Positions 1-4,416 of a DNA stretch of 5,364 nucleotides are shown here, in pieces. The stretch's first letter is position 1. Every line of letters begins with the position of its first letter. The notes under the pieces were generated by a model. The model searched no databases. It was not told where the DNA came from and was given only the letters and a program-made list of their open reading frames with translations. Made by a program: the position numbers and the translations under genes. Location of the stretch: positions 1-5,364 of the forward strand of contig SDZP01000249.1 of assembly GCA_004144935.1 (NCBI GenBank), read 5' to 3'. Origin of the DNA: Caulobacteraceae bacterium. Lineage in GTDB: Bacteria; Pseudomonadota; Alphaproteobacteria; Caulobacterales; Caulobacteraceae.

Positions 1-523
1 CCGCGGTCAGGGCGTCGATGACCTTCACGAAGCGCTCGGCCGGCATCGGCAGCGACCCGGCCGGCACGAGGCGGGTGAAACCGCCGGCCATGCTGCGCCA
101 GCCGGCGGCGGTGGCCTCGGCCCGCTGCTTGAGGAGGTCCGGCCGGGTCATCAGGTGCAGCTGGATGGCGGCGGTCAGGGCCCGCCGTTGCAGCCGCTCG
201 CGCGCGTGGGCGAACACCGCCTGGCCCAGCAGCCGCATCTGCACCTGCAGCGGCGCGCCGGGCTGGAACTGCACCGACACCGGCGCGGTCTCCTGTTCCA
301 TGACCGCCATGAACAGGGCGTCGCGGCTCTCGAAGTTGCCGTGGAAGGCGCCGCGGGTCATGCCAGCCCGGGCGCAGATCTCGTCGAGCGAGACGCGGTC
401 GAAGCCCTTCAGGGCGATCAACTCGGCGGCGGCGGAGACCAGGGTCCGGCGGGTGCGGAGGCGCTTGTCGCCCCTGGTGGCAGGCGAGCGCAGGACGACG
501 GCGGCGGATTCGTCGGTGGTCAT
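1..523 (-). CDS. TetR/AcrR-family transcriptional regulator, C-terminus cut by window edge
   Basis: This is a one-component repressor that would bind DNA as a dimer and release it when a ligand fills the C-terminal pocket. I translated the minus strand from the ATG at 523-521; the frame stays open to base 1 and gives 174 residues, against about 190-220 for the family, so only the end is missing. A typical TetR N-terminal domain is visible: helix 1 around residues 26-40 (TLVSAAAELIALKGF), then the helix-turn-helix at about 44-66 (VSLDEICARAGMTRGAF, HGNFESRDAL). The family's usual YxxF position reads FHGNF, so His replaces the common Tyr. The remainder is a helical ligand domain too divergent to suggest a ligand. 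ATG 523 gives a normal N-tail length, but no Shine-Dalgarno sequence precedes it, and the frame is open upstream to GTG 832/ATG 823. An inverted repeat just upstream suggests autoregulation. It lies downstream of, and codirectional with, the FkbH operon; its target is unknown. Confidence 0.93.
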   Translation of the reverse strand, partial: MTTDESAAVVLRSPATRGDKRLRTRRTLVSAAAELIALKGFDRVSLDEICARAGMTRGAFHGNFESRDALFMAVMEQETAPVSVQFQPGAPLQVQMRLLGQAVFAHARERLQRRALTAAIQLHLMTRPDLLKQRAEATAAGWRSMAGGFTRLVPAGSLPMPAERFVKVIDALTA

Positions 524-529
524 GGAAGG

Positions 530-558
530 GAGATACGAAGCGGTATCTTTGGCGGCAA
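530..558 (-). promoter_or_regulatory. Weak candidate promoter for the TetR gene, possibly leaderless
   Basis: On the minus strand, TTGCCG (558-553) and TATCTC (535-530) are separated by exactly 17 bases, the ideal spacing for a housekeeping sigma factor, although the hexamers match consensus at only 4 and 3 positions. The -10-like element ends 6 bases before the ATG at 523, so transcription would begin at or beside the A of the start codon. That would give a leaderless mRNA and would explain the pyrimidine-rich, Shine-Dalgarno-free sequence before this ATG. The inverted repeat at 531-548 fills the spacer and the -10 element. This is inference from spacing; the hexamers alone would not support it. 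Confidence 0.3.
531..548. promoter_or_regulatory. Candidate TetR operator: inverted repeat AGATAC-N6-GTATCT
   Basis: A perfect inverted repeat has 6-base arms (AGATAC at 531-536, GTATCT at 543-548) and a 6-base centre (GAAGCG). It lies 8 to 25 bases upstream of the ATG at 523. An 18-bp dyad next to its own gene is the usual kind of operator for a TetR-family dimer, and it overlaps the weak promoter described at 530-558. If translation instead begins upstream near 823, the dyad would lie inside the coding sequence and would be less likely to be an operator. Confidence 0.5.
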
Positions 559-678
559 CCGGCTTTTCACGCCAAACGCGGATTTCAGCCGGCACGATTG
601 AGCGTTTAGCCTGCCTTTTCAACAGGTTGTCCGCCGCGCGCCGCGCCGGACGGGTGTACAAAGCGTTGGGGTCCAATA

Positions 679-698
679 GAGGTTTGGTTGAGGTTTGG
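679..698. repeat. Direct repeat GAGGTTTGG x2 with 11-base period
   Basis: GAGGTTTGG occurs at 679-687 and again at 690-698, so the two copies start 11 bases apart, about one helical turn. Tandem sites with this period are typical of winged-helix response regulators of the OmpR/PhoB type, but nothing else here identifies such a regulator. With only two copies in a short region, chance remains possible. Confidence 0.3.
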
Positions 699-776
699 GC
701 CATTCTGCATAGGGGGTCGGATGGAGGTTCTGTGCCGGCGTAATCGTCATTCAGACGGCGCTGAAGCCGGGCGAGG

Positions 777-792
777 CGGTCGCTGGCGACCG
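777..792. repeat. 16-base inverted repeat, 7-base arms and 2-base centre
   Basis: CGGTCGC (777-783) and GCGACCG (786-792) are perfect complements separated by TG. In RNA the loop would have to open to at least 4 bases. It has no T-tract on either side, so it is not a classical intrinsic terminator. It could be a protein-binding dyad, part of a 3' UTR structure of the FkbH operon, or a chance feature of GC-rich DNA. Confidence 0.35.
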
Positions 793-869
793 GGAGGTTC
801 GAGACAGGAGATGTGTCGGGCATGGGGCTCACCGGCCGCGGGGCTTATCGAAGCGGCGGACTATTATCC

Positions 870-883
870 CACGCCCGGGCGTG
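870..883. repeat. 14-base perfect palindrome downstream of the FkbH gene
   Basis: CACGCCCGGGCGTG is perfectly self-complementary and begins 40 bases past the FkbH stop codon. On the minus strand it is followed by GGATAATAG, which is A/T-richer than its surroundings but is not a T-run. It may act with the adjacent inverted repeat at 889-925 to protect or end the operon transcript; a Rho-dependent end is equally possible. Confidence 0.35.
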
Positions 884-888
884 AGGGG

Positions 889-925
889 TGACCCGGAGCG
901 CCGTCGTCGCGCGAACGCCGGGTCA
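889..925 (-). terminator. Inverted repeat overlapping the FkbH stop codon, possible weak terminator
   Basis: TGACCCGG (889-896) and CCGGGTCA (918-925) are perfect 8-base complements around a 21-base GC-rich loop. On the minus strand the first arm starts with the TGA stop codon of the FkbH gene (925-923). There is no T-tract after the second arm, so intrinsic termination would be inefficient; the next palindrome (870-883) follows 5 bases later. Calling this a transcript end is inference from position and structure. Confidence 0.3.
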
Positions 926-2842
926 GGCCTGAGACACGGCGATGGTCGAGGGCAGCGGACGGTAGTCGGCGACCTTGAGCTCGTAGGCCACGCGCCCGTC
1001 CTGCTCCTCGCCGAGCTTCGCAAAGCCCATGCGGTCGAAGAAGGTCTCGACCATGCCGTTCTTCGGGGTGCGGATGAACTCGCCCTCCAGCACCTCGACC
1101 CCGGCGGCGGCTGCCCGGGCGACCAGCTGGTTCATGATGGTCTGCTCGACGCCGCGTTCCAGCACCCGGCAGGACATCAGCCAGCTGTCGATGGTCCAGC
1201 GGGCCGGGTCCGGCTTCCGGACGATCACCACGGCGATCATGCCCTGGTCGGCGAAGCGGTCGACGAGGCGGATCTGCCAGCCGATGACGTCCGGGTCGGA
1301 CTCCACCGCCTCCACCGCGGCGTCCGTATAGCGCCGGGTGGTCAGGTTGAACTGGTTGGACTTGTTGATCAGCTGGGCGATGCGGGCGCGGCCGACGGCG
1401 TCGAAGGGCGCGATGGTCATGCGCATGTCGAGGGAGCGCAGATAGGCCTCGTAGGCGGCCGGGTCGCTCCTGGCGGCCTGCCGTTCGCCCAGCTGCTTGT
1501 AGGTCTCGGCGCGGCCGAGGTCGTCGGCCCCGAGCGGCAGGTGCTCGAAGGCGCCGCTGGCGGCGACCATGCGGGGGTACCAGGACGGGTCCTCGCCGAC
1601 CTCGATGACGGTGACGCCGGGCAGCGCCTCGCGCACCCAGGCCCGCTCCACCGGATTGTCGTCGAGGAAAACCAGGGACTCGACGCCGAGGTTCAGGGCC
1701 TGGGCGATTTCCTTCAGGGCCGTGGCCTTGTCGCCCCAGCTGGCCTTGAAGACGGCGATGTGTTCGGGCCGCAGCAGCATGTCGGGGTGTTCGGAGAAGG
1801 GACGCAGGGCGACCGCCTCGGTGTTCTTCGAACAGACCGCCAGCACCACCCCCCGGGCCCGCAGGTCGAGGGCCAGGCGCTGGACAGCCAGGAAGGCCTC
1901 GCCGCGAGCCGAGCCCTGGCCGATGACGATGCCCTCGACGCCGTCGTCGCCGATGACCCCGCCCCAGACGGTGTTGTCGAGGTCCAGCACCAGGGCGCGG
2001 CCCGAGCGGCCGACCATGGCCGCCAGCAGGGCGCAGAGGTTGTCGGCGGCGACAGGACCGTTCTCGACGGCAAACGGCGTCTTGGCATGGTGGTACATGG
2101 CCGGATCGGACCAGCGATCATGGCCGATGCGCGCCGCCAGGGCCGCCAGGTCCCAGACCAGCCAGCCGCCAGCCGCGGCGCCGTCGGCGATGTCGGCGTT
2201 CAGCCTGGCGATGAACCGGCCCGCCGAGCCGGCCGTGCCGGCGTCGGCCGAGGCCAGGCTGTGGTCGGGCAGGCTGGGCGCGGTGGCCAGGACCACCGGG
2301 GCCAACAGCCGGGCCCGCAGGTTGCCGACCAGGGTCCTGAGGCGGTCGGCGGACTCGGCCAGGCGGCGGGCCTCGTCCCCGGCGTCCAGCAGGGGGCCGC
2401 TGATCGGAAAGGCGGCGGCATCGAGCAGCAGGATCACCGCGTCCAGGGGCTCGTCGCCCTCCAGCCCCGCGGCGCCGGCGGCGATGGCTTCGACCGAATT
2501 GAACGGCGGGACGACGACGTCCAGCAGCAGGCCCCGGGCGAGGCCGGCCGCCTTCAGGTCCGCCGCCAGCGCCTCGACCATGGCGTTGCTGAGCAGGGCG
2601 ATGCGCATGGGGCGCAGGCCCGGCAGGCGGTCCCGGTGCGGCCAGAGCCGGCCGGCCAGCTTGCCGGTCTTGAACTGCTCGATGGGGCCCAGCCGCTGGT
2701 CGGCCAGGCGGCGGGCCTCGACGCCGGTGGCGGCCCAGTCGTTGTCCTCGGCGCCGAGGCGCTTGAGCAGCGCGGTCTGCCGCGCCGACCAGTCGGCCTC
2801 CAGCGGCCGGCGCCACGGGAAGGGAGACGCCGGCGCCGTCAT
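923..2842 (-). CDS. FkbH-family HAD-IIIC protein (glyceryl-carrier protein loading type)
   Basis: Characterised FkbH proteins use 1,3-bisphosphoglycerate, remove its phosphate and load the glyceryl unit onto an acyl carrier protein. This 639-residue cytoplasmic protein has the full architecture. The N-terminal SGNH-like region (about 75-275) has LLSNAM with Ser85, and DPAMYHHAKTPFA near 246-258. The HAD core has motif I DLDNTVWGG (Asp287, Asp289), motif II VCSKN (Cys337, Ser338), the Trp369-Gly-Asp-Lys372 region and motif IV FLDDNP (Asp394, Asp395). The C-terminal GNAT-like domain starts near NKSNQFNLTTRRY (493-505) and ends past FFDRMGF. The Cys before motif II is typical of FkbH proteins and has been proposed to carry the acyl intermediate. 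The residue after SKN is Thr where Asp is common. The ATG overlaps the MaoC stop as ATGA, indicating coupled translation. The ACP encoded two genes upstream is the likely partner. Surface-polysaccharide loci also carry FkbH homologues whose substrate is unproven. Confidence 0.93.
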   Translation of the reverse strand: MTAPASPFPWRRPLEADWSARQTALLKRLGAEDNDWAATGVEARRLADQRLGPIEQFKTGKLAGRLWPHRDRLPGLRPMRIALLSNAMVEALAADLKAAGLARGLLLDVVVPPFNSVEAIAAGAAGLEGDEPLDAVILLLDAAAFPISGPLLDAGDEARRLAESADRLRTLVGNLRARLLAPVVLATAPSLPDHSLASADAGTAGSAGRFIARLNADIADGAAAGGWLVWDLAALAARIGHDRWSDPAMYHHAKTPFAVENGPVAADNLCALLAAMVGRSGRALVLDLDNTVWGGVIGDDGVEGIVIGQGSARGEAFLAVQRLALDLRARGVVLAVCSKNTEAVALRPFSEHPDMLLRPEHIAVFKASWGDKATALKEIAQALNLGVESLVFLDDNPVERAWVREALPGVTVIEVGEDPSWYPRMVAASGAFEHLPLGADDLGRAETYKQLGERQAARSDPAAYEAYLRSLDMRMTIAPFDAVGRARIAQLINKSNQFNLTTRRYTDAAVEAVESDPDVIGWQIRLVDRFADQGMIAVVIVRKPDPARWTIDSWLMSCRVLERGVEQTIMNQLVARAAAAGVEVLEGEFIRTPKNGMVETFFDRMGFAKLGEEQDGRVAYELKVADYRPLPSTIAVSQA

Positions 2843-3237
2843 GCCTGGGGCACGAGGCTCTGGGTCTTGCCGGTGGCGATGGTGCGGTCGGCGGTCTGGA
2901 TGGTGAACTTGCCCGACAGGACGCGCGCCGGCTCGGAGACATGCACCACCTCCAGCCGCAGCACGGCCGGCTCATCGACGAACAGCGGCTGGCGGTAGTC
3001 GATGCTCCAGTGCATCGACACCCCCTTCGACCCCGGCAGGTGGTTGCCGACCACGTGGCTCAGCTGGGCCAGCATCAGACCGCCGTAGACGATCACCCCG
3101 CGATAGCCGGCGGCTTTTGCATAGGCCTCGTCGGTGTGGATGGCGCTGCGGTCGCCCGAGAGGGTGGCGAAGGCCTCCATCGCCGCCTGGTCGATGACGA
3201 ACGGGTGCTCGTGGACCGCGCCGACCTGCGGAAGCAT
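2839..3237 (-). CDS. MaoC-like single hot-dog dehydratase/hydratase
   Basis: MaoC-family proteins add or remove water across the 2,3 bond of acyl thioesters, on CoA or on a carrier protein. This 132-residue protein is a single hot-dog domain, the size of PhaJ-type (R)-specific hydratases. The signature near residues 27-34, SGDRSAIH, keeps the catalytic Asp29 and His34 with the 5-residue spacing of hydratase 2 enzymes, but the usual Asn-Pro between them is Ser-Ala. The following GYRGVIVYGGLM (45-55) matches the conserved glycine-rich helix region, and DYRQPLFVDEPAVLRLEVV (80-98) matches the later strands. Translation from ATG 3237 starts 1 base after the ACP stop (TGACATG) without a clear ribosome site, so it is probably coupled. 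Its neighbours suggest a substrate held on the ACP rather than a CoA ester of beta-oxidation, but this is inferred. A non-catalytic or thioesterase-like role is less likely given the intact Asp/His pair. Confidence 0.88.
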   Translation of the reverse strand: MLPQVGAVHEHPFVIDQAAMEAFATLSGDRSAIHTDEAYAKAAGYRGVIVYGGLMLAQLSHVVGNHLPGSKGVSMHWSIDYRQPLFVDEPAVLRLEVVHVSEPARVLSGKFTIQTADRTIATGKTQSLVPQA

Positions 3238-3238
3238 G

Positions 3239-3481
3239 TCAGGCCTGCTTGGCGGCGACGAGGTCCGCCAGTTCGCCCAGGTTCTTCAGGCCGGAGAATT
3301 CCTCGGTGGTGAAGCGCACGCCCAGCACCTGCTCGACCATGACGAACAGCTGCACGTTGGCCAGGCTGTCCCACTGGCTGACCTGCTCGGCGTTCAGTTC
3401 GGGACCCACGGGGCCTTCGTACTCGTCGAAGACCGTCCTCACGCACTCGGTGAGGCCTTCCATGATCTCGTCTCGGGTCAC
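3239..3481 (-). CDS. Free-standing acyl carrier protein
   Basis: This 80-residue acidic helical protein would carry acyl groups on a 4'-phosphopantetheine arm. The attachment motif is Trp37-Asp38-Ser39-Leu40 within QWDSLANVQL, with Ser39 as the modified residue. The rest matches the four-helix fold: helix 1 in the first 20 residues, helix 2 from Ser39, and a final helix ending LADLVAAKQA. The sequence differs from the usual fatty-acid ACP motif (DSLD), as expected for a dedicated carrier. I chose the GTG at 3481, which overlaps the methyltransferase stop as GTGA and has GGAG 8 bases upstream (3493-3490). The alternative ATG at 3463 has no comparable site and would remove six residues of helix 1. 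Lying in the same operon as the FkbH gene, it is the likely acceptor of the FkbH-derived unit. It needs a phosphopantetheinyl transferase encoded elsewhere. Confidence 0.93.
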   Translation of the reverse strand: MTRDEIMEGLTECVRTVFDEYEGPVGPELNAEQVSQWDSLANVQLFVMVEQVLGVRFTTEEFSGLKNLGELADLVAAKQA

Positions 3482-4401
3482 GCTTTAAGCTCCGGTTTGA
3501 TGCCGATGACGGCAGTGGATATGGCCAGGCCCATCTTGCGGGCCCGCTCGAGGCTGGCGCCGCTGGTCGGCGAGAAGAGGGTTCCCTCGATCTCGAAACC
3601 GGCGGCCCGGACATGGTCGACGACCTCTTCGGGCGTCTTGAAGAGGATCAGGTGATCGGGGGCGGGGGAATTGACCGGCGCGTTTATGAACGCCCGGCCG
3701 CCCGGCTTCAACACCCGGAAGATGGCCTCCAGGGCGGGGGCGGCCTCCTCCATATGCTCCAGCACCTCCGAGAAGGTGACCGAGTCGAAGGTATTTTCCG
3801 GGCCGCTGAACATGTCGACCAGGTCGAGGTCGACGGGGCGGCCGAGGCCCACCGAGCGGAAGGTGTGGCGGACGAGGTCGAGGCTGGTCTCGGAAATGTC
3901 CCAGCCGGAGACGGACCCGGCCTTGGAGTATTCAGCGGCGTAGTAGAGGAAGAGGCCGTGGCCGGGACCGATTTCCAGGTGCTTGCCGCCGGCCGGCACG
4001 GTGGGCAGGTAGGTGTCGCGGAAGTAGCGCATGACCTGGGTGTGGTTGCGCCACCAGAGCTGCGACATCAGCAGGCCGTTCATGTACCGCGTCATGTACT
4101 CGCGGTTGGCGTAGACCTCGCGGTTGGCCTCCTCGAAGGTCGACAGGCGGTAGCGGCCGGTGCGGCGGAAGGCGATCTCCTCCTCGATGACGATCTCGGC
4201 CAGCCAGCGGTAGTCCTCGACATAGCCCTGGAGGTTGTCGCCGACGATCGGCGCGATCGTTTTGGTCAGCGCCTCGCAGAATTCCAGGTCGGCGGCGTCG
4301 TCGTCGCGGAAGCGGCGCTCGAGATAGCCGCGATGCTCCGGGAAGGCCGCGACCTGCGCCTCGTAGAAACTCGCCAGCGTGGGGTATTCCGGACCGATCA
4401 T
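3478..4401 (-). CDS. Class I SAM-dependent methyltransferase
   Basis: The protein transfers a methyl group from S-adenosylmethionine; the acceptor cannot be read from the sequence. It has 307 residues, with no signal peptide or membrane segment. About 135 residues of helical N-terminal region precede the Rossmann core. Motif I is HLEIGPGHG (141-149), the acidic residue that holds the ribose is Asp168 in SGWDIS, motif II lies near FDSVTFSEVLEHM (205-217), and motif III is VLKPGGRAFINAP (230-242). The VLEHM and LKPGG pattern is that of the Methyltransf_11/UbiE-like group. The N-terminal extension is larger than in minimal members and probably binds the acceptor. ATG 4401 is 15 bases after the upstream stop and has GAGGG 4 bases before it (4410-4406). 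FkbH pathways for methoxymalonyl-ACP also include an O-methyltransferase, so an ACP-bound hydroxyl is one candidate acceptor; a sugar or lipid is another. Confidence 0.9.
   Translation of the reverse strand: MIGPEYPTLASFYEAQVAAFPEHRGYLERRFRDDDAADLEFCEALTKTIAPIVGDNLQGYVEDYRWLAEIVIEEEIAFRRTGRYRLSTFEEANREVYANREYMTRYMNGLLMSQLWWRNHTQVMRYFRDTYLPTVPAGGKHLEIGPGHGLFLYYAAEYSKAGSVSGWDISETSLDLVRHTFRSVGLGRPVDLDLVDMFSGPENTFDSVTFSEVLEHMEEAAPALEAIFRVLKPGGRAFINAPVNSPAPDHLILFKTPEEVVDHVRAAGFEIEGTLFSPTSGASLERARKMGLAISTAVIGIKPELKA
3490..3493 (-). promoter_or_regulatory. Ribosome binding site that favours the GTG start of the ACP
   Basis: GGAG on the minus strand lies 8 bases before the GTG at 3481, inside the last codons of the methyltransferase gene. 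It supports the GTG start over the ATG at 3463, which has only a weak GAG upstream. Confidence 0.5.
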
Positions 4402-4405
4402 CGCG

Positions 4406-4410
4406 CCCTC
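4406..4410 (-). promoter_or_regulatory. Ribosome binding site of the methyltransferase gene
   Basis: GAGGG on the minus strand lies 4 bases before the ATG at 4401. It is among the clearest Shine-Dalgarno sequences in the window, and supports this start in the 15-base gap after the SGNH gene. Confidence 0.55.
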
Positions 4411-4416
4411 GAAAGA

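Larger units (their letters stand above)
524..922. other. 399-base region between the FkbH operon and the TetR gene
   Basis: I find no convincing independent gene, tRNA or other structured RNA here. Going from right to left it contains an inverted repeat touching the FkbH stop (889-925), a 14-base palindrome (870-883), a 7+7 dyad (777-792), an 11-base-period direct repeat (679-698), an imperfect GC-rich dyad (GTCCG at 629-633 with CGGAC at 647-651) and the TetR operator candidate (531-548). The central part, about 545-720, has more A/T in third positions than the flanking genes. The minus frame of the TetR gene is nevertheless free of stops from 523 back to a TAA at 847-845. Confidence 0.6.

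Noticed and set aside
604..622. A second promoter for the TetR gene: TTGAAA (622-617) with GCTAAAC (610-604) on the minus strand, resembling Caulobacter-type elements
   Set aside because: The two elements are only about 6 bases apart, too close for that promoter type, and the 17-base position downstream of TTGAAA holds only a poor -10 sequence.
18..743. Plus-strand open frames of 241 and 148 codons over the TetR gene
   Set aside because: The minus strand there encodes a clear TetR helix-turn-helix domain, while the plus frames give low-complexity Arg/Ala-rich sequence.
688..891. A small plus-strand gene of 67 codons, or a 26-codon version from ATG 811
   Set aside because: The longer form starts at TTG without a ribosome site. 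At ATG 811 the AGGAG directly abuts the start codon, leaving no usable spacing. The product is Gly/Arg-rich with no hydrophobic or conserved pattern.
524..922. A tRNA, small RNA or riboswitch in the noncoding stretch
   Set aside because: I saw no cloverleaf, T-loop motif or conserved riboswitch core; the dyads present are short and isolated.
881..2998. A 705-codon open frame on the plus strand opposite the FkbH gene
   Set aside because: The translation is rich in Gly, Ala, Arg, Gln and Val with no recognisable domain, and it mirrors the strongly supported FkbH gene. Long antisense frames are expected opposite high-GC genes with G/C-biased third positions.
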